Shown piece by piece: positions 21,807 to 33,827 of a DNA stretch of 64,000 nt; position 1 is the first letter of the stretch; every line of letters begins with the position of its first letter. The stretch is taken from contig OZ010786.1 in assembly GCA_963932465.1 (NCBI GenBank), positions 533,699,073-533,763,072 on the forward strand. The letters are read 5' to 3'. The notes under the pieces were generated by a model. That model saw nothing but the letters and a program-made list of their open reading frames with translations. It ran no database searches and was not told where the DNA came from. Both the position numbers and the translations under genes were made by a program. This DNA comes from Maratus speciosus. Its lineage: Eukaryota > Arthropoda > Arachnida > Araneae > Salticidae.

Positions 21807-22523
21807 CGAGGGTGAGTCGGAAAATAAGTTTCCCCTGGCAACTGTGGAGAGAAGTGTGTATGAAAGACAAGAAAATGTAATGAAACATTAAAGATAAGAC
21901 GTAACTTTATTTTTCTACATAAGTGCCAAGTGAGCTGAGACATTTGTCATACCCGTCTATAAGCTTCAAAGTCGCTCCTTGAAAAAATCAGGGCTCTGCA
22001 TCATTCTATTCTTGGTAGATATGGACAGAAGTTGCGTTGTGAATTCATGGTCAAAGGAGGAAGTGAGAGCGGTTATTCGCTATGAATGGGCACGTGGAAT
22101 ATCGGGAGCAGAAATCCACAACAGCCACGTGCGTGTCTATGGGTCAGATGTGATGTCGAAGCAAATGGTGCGGAGACGGTGCCGCCAATTCAGTGAGGGG
22201 CCTCAGCAAGTGTTAGACAGACCGAGAGCTGGACGGTCGGGCACGGCCACTACAGACGAAAGCAATGCTTGACTACTTCTTTATAAGCAATGCTGAAGTC
22301 ACACAAGCCGTTCAACGCTTCTTTTATATGCAGAGCCCTGTTTTTTTTTTCCTGGAGAGCTTTATGAAGCTTATAAAGGATATGACAAATGTCTCATCTC
22401 ACTTGGCACTTAAGTAGAAAAATGGATTACGTCTTATCTTTAATATTTCATTATATTTTTCGTCTTTCATACACACCTCTGTGCACAGTTGCCAGAGGAA
22501 ACTTATTTTCCGACTCACCCTCG
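21807..22523 (+). mobile_element. Mariner-derived element with ~195-bp inverted repeats and TA duplication
   Basis: The ends CGAGGGTGAGTCGGAAAATA face inward on both sides. TA flanks at 21805-21806 and 22524-22525. The arms stay complementary to about 22003 and from about 22328, much longer than normal mariner TIRs. The centre keeps the transposase N-terminus only, so this is an internally deleted derivative. Confidence 0.85.
22021..22272 (+). pseudogene. Mariner-type transposase N-terminus (HTH_48-like DNA-binding domain)
   Basis: From ATG at 22021, the frame gives a helix-turn-helix of the mariner/SETMAR class: EEVRAVIRYEWARGISGAEI, then VYGSDVMSKQMVRRRCRQFS and a basic linker (RPRAGRSG). 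This domain binds the element's own inverted repeats. The frame ends 84 codons in (TGA at 22270-22272). The DDD catalytic domain is absent because the interior has been deleted up to the right repeat. The product could at most bind ends, not transpose. A TTG 42 bp upstream could extend the frame, but the ATG matches the family's start. Confidence 0.8.
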
Positions 22524-22525
22524 TA

Positions 22526-23230
22526 TTTTTAGCCCCCGGTACGGTATGATATTTCTTTCTCCCAGCTTATTTTGTGTATTCCAAAAATAAGGTTACCTTA
22601 CAGAAGCCAGCCGTAAAACAAATCATTACGATTAAATACAGTATAGCAATTTTTTTAAGTTCTAAGTATCGCACATTTTCGATTTTTATACCGTCGTATT
22701 GGAAAAAAAGTTGTTTTAAATGCATTTTGTTTGAAAACTGTATCACAATATATTTTTGAAATATTAATTTTTTTGTAGTTTTTACATACATTTGCTGAAT
22801 ATTGGCAACGGAAGTACTCCATTTCTGTAGAAAGTAAAGGAAATACAGTTCTAAAATGGTAATTATATATTTGTGTTGCCATTTTTTCATAATAACCGAA
22901 AGAAAATATAATTAAAACACGTGATATTGTGAAAAAAAATATAAACGAATGATTTCTGTTAAAACAATGGAGCTATTATAAACTATATTTAATTGTAAAT
23001 ACCCATGAATCATTAGACAGCAGTTTTTTTTTTGTCGATTTTCTTGAATGAAAGCATCTTTTTGCTGGATTTGTGCATTATTTCGCGATAGTGATGTGCT
23101 ATGCATGCTTTACTGTAGATGTGTAAGAGGTAGATCGTAAATGTGGAATTCGTAAATGGATGCGAATAACATCATTTTACATAAAATAAAACGTGTGTTT
23201 TAAGTCTTAAAATTGAAATACGTTTTGTAC
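22526..23230. other. AT-rich spacer, nothing recognised
   Basis: Overlapping open frames on both strands (22.57-22.89 kb) have AT-biased composition and no recognisable motif. I do not call them. Confidence 0.45.
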
Positions 23231-23232
23231 TG

Positions 23233-23570
23233 CAGTAGAGTCCCGCTTAACCGAGTTATTTTTCTTCTGATGGACTGGTGGCTTCTATTACTAAGAAACA
23301 GCCATTATAAATGAATTTTTAGCTGACGATGAAAGAGCAGCCGTGAAAAGTTAGAACTTTGATTTTCTGGTCAAAAAGAAAAAAAAAACGGCCATAACTA
23401 AAAATATATATATATATATATGGCCATTTCCCCCCCAATTCTGACTAGAAAATCAGAGTTCTAACTTTTTACGACTGCTATTTCATCTTCCCTTAACACT
23501 ACATTTATAATGACTGTTTCATAATAATAGAAGCCATCAGTATATCAGAAGAAAATTAAGTAATGGAAAT
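23233..23570. repeat. Foldback with a Tigger-like left end
   Basis: CAGTAGAGTCCCGCTTAACC at about 23234 resembles the Tigger end at 1533. Inside are complementary arms (about 23262-23390 and 23425-23562, for example TTCTGATGGACTGGTGGCTT against GAAGCCATCAGTATATCAGA) around a (TA)n core. The expected right-hand Tigger end is missing, so the outer boundary is one-sided. Confidence 0.6.
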
Positions 23571-24655
23571 GCCGGGGCGACACTAAATTCTGAAAAAGCA
23601 AAATTCCTGTTCTCTAGTTATTTTTTTATTACTTGTTTATATTATTTACCTATTCTTTTATTTACTGGTATTGATGACTTTTAAGTTGTGTTTAAGTGTT
23701 AGTTCGAATATATAAACACTGTTTCGATGAGGTCTATAGATGTCTATGATGGTTAGAGTTTCAGTAAAGCTAGAGATCCTACCTACACAACTTCCAGGTT
23801 GTATAATATTTTAACGGAGCTTCTGACTGTAAAATATTCAATGAAACATCGTCTGCATTTTGAAAGACCTATCGAATGGTATGCCACTCAATAGGGTGCG
23901 TAATTTTTTCGTCTCTACCGCCATTTTGAATTTATAAAAACAAAACCTAGCCTATAACCATCGGGCCGTTAATACGAATTAATAGAGATCTCATTCATTA
24001 AAATCAATCCAGCCGTTGGGATGTTTCGAGGGTATAAAGAAATCCACATACGCCTGAATCACATAACCCTTCTTTTCAGTCGGGTAAAAAAAAATTATTT
24101 AAATTCGTTTGAATCCTTTCAATCGGAAAGCTCATTGCAATTAAAATTCACAGTCTAATGTAAAATTATCAGCTCAAGACTGCTATAAACACCATAGGCA
24201 TTGATCAATAAAGGACATTATCTCTTTCCAGATCCCCCCCCCCCCCCCCCGTCTAGTCTTCTTATCCTTAACATATGTAAAAATAATGATTTTCTTTTAT
24301 TTTTTTATGCTGAATAGAACTGTTATAACAAAAACCGTCTATGCTATGTTGTAACTCATGACAATGTCTGAAGTATAAAAAATCACGCTTCGTTAAAAAA
24401 TGATCTAACTCATACAATTCTAAAATGATTTTATTACGTATGATATAGAAGTCTCAACTACTGCCTAAATAGTTTCAAGTAAGGACTACAACTCATACGT
24501 TAAAAACTTCATTGGATAAGGTATGACATGAATTTATTAACACCTCATATCCCTAAGCACTTTAAGAGCTTTAGAATTGAGGTAATGACAAATGCGCTGC
24601 GTCGGTCAAGTGAAATGAGCCTAAGGACGGAAATCCAGACAAGCGCCTGACGGAT
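23571..24655. other. Spacer; part matches 31.11-31.25 kb
   Basis: No gene is seen. A 19-bp poly-C run lies near 24233. The segment 24285-24400 (TATGCT-AATA-AACTGT, then TGCTATGT, AACTCATGACAATG) aligns with 31125-31235, marking another copy of the local duplication. Confidence 0.5.
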
Positions 24656-25040
24656 GGTTAAAGCTGAATTCGCATTCAACGATCAAACATTTCTTCAGTG
24701 TTATCGAAATAAACAAAGAAATTGAATGTGCGTAATTTAAAAATTATATTATGAAATAATTGGTTAGTAAAATTACACTTGAATAGAAGCAAACTACATT
24801 TTTAACGTTCGACAAGCACCCACTCAAAACTATGCTAGATTTTAACTAAAGTTGTAATCTGACAACTTCAAAATATGTTCAAAATTTCGGACACGCTAAA
24901 ATAGATCTAGCGATAAATTTCTTGAAAACTTAAAAATTACCGAATTTTTCGATTCCCACCGTTTAGATATCCCTCTGAAAAAAAATGTTCCAGATATTTT
25001 AATGAAGCTTTAAATACAGGCAATAAAACTTCTACTATTA

Positions 25041-25409
25041 GGTTGAGCAAAAAGTTCTGGGAAATTTTTAATCTAACTGTTACCAGAATTAGAATCGTAT
25101 ATAGGATTACTAGTGGTACATTCCAGACTTGTCTCCATCCGATTATGGCATCTTTCGATCAATGCAACACTTTTTCAAAGGCCGTCGATTTGAATTCTTT
25201 AATAAAGTTGAGAAGAATGTAAGAGTTTCTCGATTCCAAGGAGCCGCCATGGTACTTCCAGCAAATCCGTAATCTGGCAGAACGATGGCAGAAAGTCGTG
25301 GACTATGATGGTCTCTACTTTGAAGAATAAAAAAAAAATGTTGCTTTTGTTGTTAATTTGCGCATAATAAAGCAACTTTCACAAATTTCCCAGAACTTTT
25401 TGCTCATCC
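25041..25409 (+). mobile_element. Mariner remnant with both TIRs and transposase C-terminus
   Basis: The ends GGTTGAGCAAAAAGTTCTGG and (inward from the right) GGATGAGCAAAAAGTTCTGG are flanked by TA (25039-25040 and 25410-25411). The interior encodes the end of a mariner transposase: SDYGIFRSMQHF with the third catalytic Asp in SDYG, then KGRRFEFF and, after shifts, LAERWQKVVDYDGLYFEE and stop (25330). At about 370 bp, most of the element is deleted. Confidence 0.85.
25122..25330 (+). pseudogene. Mariner transposase C-terminal fragment
   Basis: It reads from SDLSPSDYG through FFKGRRFEFFNKVEKNV. A frameshift near 25225 then gives SKEPPWYFQQIRNLAERWQK to the natural C-terminus. It keeps the third Asp of the DD34D triad but lacks the first two and the DNA-binding domain. 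Confidence 0.8.
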
Positions 25410-25545
25410 TAGTAAATCATCCTATCATGGTCTTTCAGTTATTCTCAAACAGTGAATTAATCAACAAATTTGACCCTACATTTCTGGCGCAAGCTTCAAC
25501 GCACATGAATTCAAATTAAATAAGTGTAGCTTCACTTTGATAGAC

Positions 25546-27180
25546 GAAGAAAAATCATAAGGCAACTGTAAGTTTGGCATCATATTCGAGAATGCTAATA
25601 TATTTTATCTTTTCATTGTTAGGGATACTTATTTTATTAAAAATTGTACACTTGACTTATAGTAATTTAAGGTAAAAATCCATTTTTATTTCCTGTAAGG
25701 ACAGAATTAAATTTATTTTACTGCATTCATATAGGATATTAAATTCCATTAAAATCAAGACTATGTAATTATTCAAGTGTAATTAAAAACTGTCAATTTA
25801 TGTTTTATAAATCATTAAAAATCTGCCAGTTTTATATGATTATTACATTTTTATATTAATAGAATCGCAATTCATTTACACACTCCCGTAGAATTTGTAT
25901 AAATAGACGAGACTAGAATAATTTAAATAATGAATGATTTTCAATGAAAATTATATATATTTTTTAATTTACCGAGGGTATATTTTTTAAGTTATTTGGA
26001 TTGTATATCAGTAAGTCTTGTATTCGATAACAGAATAAAGATAGTGAAGGTAATATTTTAAAGGAAGACTTTGCTCCTGTAATTCAGGATAAATTTCGAA
26101 ATCGATGTGTGACGGATTTTAACGCAATGTTTTCTAAACTCGCTTTACGAACAATGATTTTAGAAATACTTTATTACGAAGATAATCTTTAGCACTTATA
26201 ATGAACGTTTTACATTTGCTTTCAATTAATAAACTGACCATCGTGCTGCACTGTAAGACCAACAGAATAAAACAATAAAAAAATATTATTTTCTATGCAG
26301 TTTATTTCTAGCAAATAAATACTTTCTTGTGAATAATAATTAAATAAACCATTTTTTATAATGATTTTTGAGAAATAATTTTTTACTTTACTTATGGCAG
26401 GTGAACCAAAAGTTAGTAAGAATTCCTAAGGTGGTCCATCCCTCAAAAGTAGAATTAATTACATTTTGAAAAACAATATAGCACTACTGCATTGTAAATC
26501 ACGTATCTGCAGTGAACGTAGCTGAATTTGAAGAAATCACTTTGATCGGCCGCTATTGTATGCAGTAGTTTTAATTTTCAGTTGTAAACATTCCAATTTC
26601 CAGGTAAAAATGTATATTTAAATTTAAATGTATTTAAATTCATAGACCCTTGAGTTATGATACTTTTTCTGAAAGCTTTTTTCTTTCTCTTTAACCACAT
26701 TTACTTCAATTCTAATAAATATATTAGATTAATAGTTTTAAGTTGTGCAAATGGCGAACATGTGCATGCTCCAAAATCCGGGATGCATATTAAAACAAAT
26801 ATGGAAATGAACGTGGTAAGGTTTATTTCAAAAATTCAATTTAAATATCTGAAAAAAATCTTACCACTCATTAATACTTATTAGCAGACTTCTCCAAATA
26901 TTTCCTCACTATTGATAAAACCAGTGATGTCTAAAAGAATTTAGTAACTCGGAAATGACCTTAACTACCGTGATCAAAGAGTGTTTCAAAGTCTTTTTGT
27001 GTCAGAAGATAAAAAGATAAAGAAGAAAAACTGGAAATATACCAAAAGAATGAATCATCAGAACTTAATAGTAAGAAACAAAGAAAATCGAAAAAAAAAA
27101 TAATAATTCGGTACTCTGTCAAAAGAGTCTCTCAAATAAAATGATACTACAACTTCTGACATAGGGTACCCATACAAAAG
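25546..27180. repeat. Downstream part of paralogous block and AT-rich spacer
   Basis: To about 26400 the sequence matches 19.9-20.8 kb in patches. Beyond that I see nothing. An open frame at 26657-26884 has no recognisable features. Confidence 0.45.
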
Positions 27181-27184
27181 AAAG

Positions 27185-27345
27185 CTGGTATTGCATTTAT
27201 GCAAGAACCAGCATAAATGCTGGTCAATTATACACGCATATCAATTATACGTATAATTGACAATAATATTATAATAATATAATTGATTATAATTTTAAAT
27301 TACCAGCATAAATGCTGGTTCTTGCATTTGTTCTTGCGCATGCTG
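27185..27345. repeat. Nested palindrome
   Basis: ACCAGCAT-AA-ATGCTGGT is itself a palindrome. It occurs twice, at about 27208 and 27302, inside a larger inverted repeat that includes TGCAAGAACCAGC and GCTGGTTCTTGCA. The centre is nearly pure A/T (ATTATACGTATAATTGA). It could extrude as a cruciform or be the collapsed ends of a MITE. Confidence 0.7.
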
Positions 27346-27349
27346 GTTC

Positions 27350-28026
27350 TTCATGTTCATTATTTTGTATACAGAATAATGGACATGTGATTCTATAATC
27401 AATGATTGAAATATGTCAATGAAGAATGCCAAGGATTTACTAAACATGGCAAAAACCGAAATTTAATCTGCATTTTTTTCATGGAATCCGATTACAGATA
27501 TAGATTTTGAAAAAAAGATTATTGCAATATTTTCCTTGTAATTAAATACTTTTAATTGGACATTGTTATACTCTAATAAAAGTAAAAATAGTTTACCGAG
27601 TTTTTTTTTCTATGTTAAATGTGATTTGAATATATGGCCCACATTTTGAACACTGTGCGCCAGAGGTGGCCCACAAGCTACAATTCTGAAATTGTTTATA
27701 AAAGTAATTAAATTTCATTCCAGAAAAAAAATATAATTGATATGTGTTAGAGGTAAGTGTAGAATCTTACAAAAGAAAAAAAAAATCAGCCACATACACC
27801 TAACCAGAAAATTATGAAAAATCCCTCAAAGCTATGATCACATTTACCTCACATACCTTATTAAATTACGTTTATTTATTTATTTTTTTTATTAGAAACA
27901 ATGAAAATATTACCCCTAATATTAGGAAAATACAAGTGCAGAGATAATGTGACTGCAAATAATTTATGAATGAAGGATATTTTCGGTTTCCAGGTATCCC
28001 CTCACCTGGTCTAACCAATATAAAAA
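27350..28026. other. AT-rich spacer, nothing recognised
   Basis: No gene, repeat end or RNA is supported. Confidence 0.45.
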
Positions 28027-28553
28027 TACAGTGAAACCTCCCTGTGCGACCACTTCCCTGAACGATCACGTTTTCACGGAAGGAAATTTATTCCCATAGC
28101 CTCAATACTAATTTTACCCCCACTCAGAGACCATCCCAGTTGAACCCCATGAGCGACCAATTCCTTTGAAGAAAATGAACAAATTTCATTTTTTTTCTGG
28201 TTGCTTGAAAAAGGTTTTATTTGAAAAATAATTCCGGAGGACGCATTATTCTTCAAACTTCTAAACTAAGTTTAGATTTTTTTATATTCCGGTAATTTTA
28301 AGTGTTTAAATACCTTTGGGAATTTTTAGACAATGAATTTAACTCCGATGACGAATTAAGAATGACGGTCAATAAACGTCTCTGCCCAATTCTGTTTGGA
28401 TTGGAATCTCTGAAAGAAATAGGTAAATTAATGAAATCGTCATTATTTGTTCCCGTCCAAAAAATAATTGTATTTATTTACTGAATTTCGAAAGGACATG
28501 GAAATAAAAGTTATGAAAGATAAAACCGTAAAATCAAATCAAACGTCAATATA

Positions 28554-30880
28554 CAGCAAAATCTCTGTAACGGACACTCCCGAATAGCGGACACCTCTGT
28601 TTAACGGACAGTTTTCGTATCACCACACCCAAAACCTGAATTTTTGTATGTTTAACATCTGAATAACGGACATTCCGAATACCGGATAGTGATTTTAGCA
28701 ATAAAATATGAAAAATTATTTTTTACCGAGAAAAAAAAAATGGGAAAAAAAGTAAAACTCCTCCTATTTATCAGGGCAATGTTTCACAATTTTTGTGATC
28801 ACAGATAAATGTAGGGGGTGGGCTGGGGGAAAATCTACCCTCTCCCACATCCGAGAAAGAAAACGTAACTCCTTGAAAGTTTTAGGATTTTCTGCTGATT
28901 AATGTATAGAAGTACAAACTTTTTTATCTCCAGAATTTCTTAATACATACATCATTTTCTCTTTGCTTTAAATGCGCGTAAGATAACTTAGTTTACAAAA
29001 GGCATGAAACTTCAGGACAGATGATACATTTAGTATTTTTGTTTCACTATACCCAAGCTCAAACAATTTTACTGGTAAATTGCGTACTGATTTTTTGGCA
29101 GGGATACTTAAAGGCGCCAAGAACGTGACGAGATCAGAGAAAAAAAAACTATTTCGCAATGTCGATTACTTTTTAATTCTTGTTTATGATTAATACGTAC
29201 TTTAAGAATGGTCTTATAAAGCAAACGATTAACTTTAAAAGAAAAATTGAAATTGTAAGTGTATCGAGAAAGATAAATTGAATTTACAGATACTTGCTGA
29301 ACGTTTTAAAATAGGTAAAACACAGGTGGGGGAGATTTTACGAAATAAAAAAGAAATAAGAAATTTGTGGTTTACTAACTCTAACGAGAATACCAAAAAT
29401 GTGAAATTGAAGAAGTCTTTCCATTGAACTTGATTAGATAATTTTGAATTGGTTTAATTCAGTTCGCTCAAAGTACGTTCCTATCAGTGGATCTTTGATT
29501 CAGAAAAATGCTTTAGAAATCGCTAAAGAACTCTGATTACACGATTCTAAGTCTTAAAGTAGGTGGCTGGAAAAATTTCGATCTCGGCACGACATCTCTT
29601 TCAAAACAACATGTGGAGAAGCAAAATCTCTAGATCTTAAAGAAGTGGAGGATTGGCATGAACGACTTATATCACTTTGTAAAGGTTATGGGGAGGAAAA
29701 TTTTTTAATGCCGATGAAACCGGACTCTTTTTCAGAACTTATTCGAATAAGACTTTGTGTTTTATAAAGGATGACTGTATCGGCGGAATAATGTCAAAAG
29801 AGAGACTTGCTATTTTATTATGTTGCAATGTGTTAGAAGAATTTCAAATCCCTGTTATTATTGGAAAATCTCTGAAACCCAGGTGTTTCCCAAAAGGACA
29901 TTCAATTTAATAAATTTGGTATTGTGTGGAGATCTAATTAGAAAGCGCCGAAGACCAGTCCTTTAATGATCGAATCGTTAACTTCCTTTGATAATACGAT
30001 GAAAAACAGCAAAGAAAAGTTCTCTTGTATTTTCACAATGAAGGTCCTCATCCAAAACATTTAAAATTCGACAATGTTAAACTCGTGTTTTTTCCACCAA
30101 TCACAACTTCAGTATGCCAGCCACTTGATCAAGGCGTAATACATAATTTTAATGCCTGGAACAGAAATCTTTTATTACGTCACATTCTTTTAAAGATAAA
30201 TTCTATTAATATACTTGTCTAAAATTCATTTAATGCTCTCGATGCTATAATTTGGATTTCTTCAGCTGTAACAAACATAAAACTGGAAAGCGGTACGACA
30301 CTGTTTCAGAAAAGCATATTACAAGAAAATGAAACACGCATTTCCGACACAAATGACGAAATAAGTGAATTAATTAAATGTATCAGCAGGAGTGAAGAAA
30401 CTGCCAAAAATTTCATTAATATTGATGATGAGTTAACTACTGAAGAAGAATCAGTTGATGCATGCGATTATATTGCTTCAGAAAGGTGACTTTATTAGTG
30501 ATGATGAAACAGATACTGAAACTGGACATGAGAAGGATTAAAACTACTGACTGAGCTAAAACTTCACTTTGAAAAACAAATTACATGTAATCGCAAGCAA
30601 AAGCAAACTTTTTTGTCAGTTTTTTTAAGAAGAAAAAGAACGTCTTTAAGAATATAATAAACAGTGGATAAAGGTATGCACGATTTTATTTCAGTTTTAT
30701 TGCTTAAGAAAATAATTTTAATTTCTAATTAATCATATAATAGAGGTTTTAGAAGCTATAAAACTCAATTATTTTGACATTAAGCATTTATTAGCAATTT
30801 TTTAATCCCAATAGCGGACACCTCCGAAAAGCGGACAGTTTCTGCGCTCCCGAGGTGTCCGTTATTTGGATGTTTTACTG
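28554..30880 (+). mobile_element. Nested Tigger/pogo-type transposon with transposase relic
   Basis: The ends CAGCAAAATCTCTGTAACGG and (inward from the right) CAGTAAAACATCCAAATAAC lie in TA (28552-28553 and 30881-30882). Both ends carry repeated GCGGACACCTC or CGGACAGTTT words. The 2.3-kb length is near full size for the group. It inserted into the outer element after that element had settled, giving a clear relative age order. Confidence 0.85.
29215..30540 (+). pseudogene. Tigger/pogo transposase, multiply broken
   Basis: Domains in order across several frames: a helix-turn-helix (LAERFKIGKTQVGEILRNK near 29.3 kb); a CENP-B-like second DNA-binding segment (SRWLEKFRSRHDISFKTTCG, then VEDWHERL, near 29.56-29.67 kb); the first catalytic Asp (FNADETGLFFR near 29.71 kb); KERLAILLCCNV; and IIGKSLKPRCF. 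An open stretch at 30025-30222 follows, with HNEGPHPKHLKFDNVKLVFF and QPLDQGVI. The second catalytic Asp of the expected LDN-type motif is His here (FHNEGPHP). An acidic tail (TTEEESVDACDY) ends near 30.54 kb. Stops, shifts and the lost Asp make it inactive. Confidence 0.85.
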
Positions 30881-31110
30881 TATTAATTTTTTAAACTATG
30901 CATTAAGTAACTTATGTAATTTAATTTTTTTTATATTTAAACCTTTATATTTTTCCTAATGTGAAAAATAATTTTTAGTAACATTAATTGTTACCCTTTT
31001 TCAACAATTAAAATCTAGCTTTAAACATGATTTCCATTAAGAGAAAACCTCTCTGATCGAACATTTTTTATTGGAATGGAACGTGGTCGCTTTAAGGAGG
31101 TTTTAGTGTA

Positions 31111-32314
31111 CTCTAATATAATGATTTTCCTCAGTTTCTTATGCTTAATAAAACTGTGGAAAGCACAGTTGCCTGTGCTATGTCGTTAACTCATGACGAT
31201 GTTCTAAGTGCCAACAAAATTCATCTTTATAGTTAATAAAACATTTAGTTTGGAAAATGCATTAATTGATTAAAGAAAAATATAAAAAAAAATCATCATA
31301 AAAATAATAAAAATGGATGATTTTATAAATTGTGTGCTTATTTTCTTTGATATTTCATTATATTCATACAAAGCATTTTTCGTAGAACCATATTCTATAT
31401 TCATTAATTCAAACATATTTAAATATTAAATTTACTTGCATGAATTAAATGAACATTACTTTAAAAAAAATCTCAAATCAAACTTTTGTGAAGAAATTTT
31501 AAAGTAAACTTAGTTTTACCTGAAAATATTACTTTGGTAATTGAAATTTTTAATCCTATTTCATTTTATATTGCATTATAAACTATAAACGCGATATTAA
31601 AAAATAATAATGTACTTTCTAACTTAGCTGAAATATAATTTCCATTTCTGTCCTAAGTAAATTTAATTTAAAATTTTAATTTAACTTTATTGATTATAAT
31701 TAAAATATGAAAGTTTATCTGTAATGTGTACACAAGTTAAAATAATTTTTTTCTAATTAAAGTTGCTTATATATTAAAATATATTTATACTAAAGAAACA
31801 TATATTTTTTATTTTTTGTATTTTGCACTGCTATTAGTAAAAATAGCAGTTTCTAATTTAGGGTAGCTTAAAATATAATTAAGAGTTCATAAATTACTGT
31901 TTTTAACTTCCATTTATTCTTAACCATGAAACATATACACTTGATGAAAACTCAATACTGTTATACAGGCTATTTATCTGTGTTACTAAATGAACATACA
32001 TATATTTTTTTCAATTTACTTAATCATTTATTTCGTTTGATAAATAAAGTACTCAAATTCACAGCGGTTATTTTTCAAATGAAAAACATTAAATTCTTGT
32101 GTTTCAAAGTTTAATTCTACTAAAAATAGTTTAGGAAGTAATGAAAGTATAATTTTGAGTAAATTATATTCTGCTAATATTATCATGATATTTCGAATCA
32201 TTCAGATTGAACATGTAAAGAAAGGAATAGTAATTAGTAAACTGTGGTAAAAAAATATAAATATAATTTCTTTTTAAATGCAAGCTCTTTTTGTTGGGTT
32301 TGTATCAGTATTAA
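31111..32314. other. Very AT-rich spacer
   Basis: Apart from the first ~130 bp, which match 24.28-24.40 kb, I see nothing. The frame at 31926-32114 is AT-driven and not called. Confidence 0.45.
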
Positions 32315-32316
32315 TA

Positions 32317-33825
32317 CACTGACGATAAAGATTAAAGAAACAACCATAAAAAGGTGCTTTGTGTTAATTCTATTAAGATCACATTAATGAAAGGTGATTG
32401 GCTGGTAAGTCAATGTCAACGTTATCACGTAGTCCAATCGGATTAACCTTCGAACAGAAATATATGGAAATTTTTTAGCCCGTTCTTTTGGAACGCATAA
32501 AACGTTGTGCATGCAGTTGATTTGAAGTCTAATTTTAAGGATTGTACGTGTACTTGCGTTAAATTTTAGGTTGTAGTACGTGAAATATGTCGTCCAGAAG
32601 ACATTCGACTGATTGTTAGAAATGACGTGCGACAGGAAGAACGGAAGCAGGACAGACACTGACAGGGGTGTATAAAGACCTAAAAATTGCCAAAAGTGTC
32701 AATAATCTGAAAACGGCATAAAGACAGAGGTAATGTTCACAGACAACCAGGTTAAGGTCGAAAACGTGTCACAACAGATTCTCAGACGACAGTTCTTTGG
32801 CACATATTGCTAAAAGAAATAGGTAACTGACATCATTTTAAATTGCAAGGGAGTTTCCTGAAGCAATAGAAACTCGACTATCTAGATTTACTGTGAGTCG
32901 CAGGCTTCATAAAACAGGGCTGTATGTAACGAATCCCATAATTTGTATTCCACCAACAGCGAAATGCGACCGGTTAAAGTGGTACAGAAATCATCGTCAT
33001 TGGAGTAACACGGACTGGAGCCGAGTTCTCTTCATCGATGAATCCTGATTTTGTTTGGAGAGTGATTCCATACATGTTACCATGTGGAGGGAGACAAACG
33101 AACGCAATAAGGCCTCAAACATTCGTGAAACGCATCGATACAAATGTAGTGGAATCATGGTACGGACAGACATCATTTTGAATGGCAGCATTGACCTACA
33201 TATTTTTACCAGTGCAACTATGAATGATGAAATTAGCAGAGACGAGGTTCTTGGTCCTCATGTCAAATTGTTTAGGTGTCCAAACGGTAATAACATCCTC
33301 CTAATGGATAATAATGCGCATTCTCATTGTACTGCACTAGTGACGGAGTAACTTGAATGTGAAGGAATCCAACAAATTGAGTGCCCGGTACACTCTACGG
33401 ATTTAAATCCGATAGTACATGTATGGGACCCACTAGGACGGCTTCATGCATCTCCTCGACCTCCACCTAATGCTCTCCAGGAGCTTCGAAGTGCTATTTA
33501 TCTTGAATATGCTATGATATCGCATGCACTTCTGAATAATCTAATCTACAGTGTGGAAAATCACTGTGAAGCTTGCATTTCCCCCACATACCTCATTGAT
33601 TTTTCCTGTGTGCCTCTAAAAAGTTGTAACAGTACAATTTCCTTACCCCCTCTTATATCAAATATTCCTATGTTTTTATGTAATTTTTTGCAGAAATACT
33701 CAGTTGTGCATTTTGAATATAAGTAATGCGTGACAATATATTTTATTAGTTTCATGTTCTTAACTGCAAAAATATTCAACTTCTATTAGTTCTTCTAGTT
33801 CTTCCTTTAATTTCTCTCGCCAGTG
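32317..33825 (+). mobile_element. Tc1-like transposon, inactive
   Basis: The ends CACTGACGATAAAGATTAAA and (inward from the right) CACTGGCGAGAGAAATTAAA are flanked by TA (32315-32316 and 33826-33827). At 1509 bp it is close to the usual Tc1 size and holds a recognisable but broken transposase on the plus strand. Confidence 0.9.
32590..33540 (+). pseudogene. Tc1-type transposase (DDE), broken, third acidic residue lost
   Basis: The N-terminal helix-turn-helix region (32.59-32.9 kb) is scrambled by shifts. From about 32.95 kb one phase reads PTAKCDRLKWYRNHRHW, then DWSRVLFIDES with the first catalytic Asp, then a TGA. It continues (33055-33351) with VTMWRETNERNKASN, a GIMV strand and ILLMDNNAHSH holding the second Asp. 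After a TAA the same phase gives STDLNPIVHVWDPLGRL. The usual Glu of the PIEH motif is Val (GTA). At least two in-frame stops and the missing Glu make it non-functional. Confidence 0.88.
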
Positions 33826-33827
33826 TA

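Larger units (their letters stand above)
24660..25545 (+). pseudogene. Second decayed copy of the unrecognised protein-coding segment
   Basis: In broken frames it reads FAFNDQTF, IEINKEIEC, ITLE..., a piece aligning to IAEEIALRCKNNDLKH, then IKTST. After the mariner insertion it reads SVILKQ and PYISGASFNAHEFKLNKC, ending in TAA (about 25559). These align in order with 18.33-18.87 kb. Frameshifts and stops show it is dead. The 25041-25409 insert splits it at a point where the other copy is continuous. Confidence 0.5.
28029..31108. mobile_element. Outer Tigger-like element, interrupted by a second Tigger
   Basis: The ends CAGTGAAACCTCCCTGTGCG and (inward from the right) CACTAAAACCTCCTTAAAGC both continue into GACCAC, and TA flanks each (28027-28028 and 31109-31110). 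Removing the nested element leaves about 750 bp without a recognisable transposase, so it was already a short non-autonomous copy. A 60-codon frame at 28302-28484 has no clear similarity. Confidence 0.8.

Noticed and set aside
22567..22890. 107-codon minus-strand frame with overlapping frames
   Set aside because: AT-biased chance frame overlapped by others on both strands; no motif or paralogue support.
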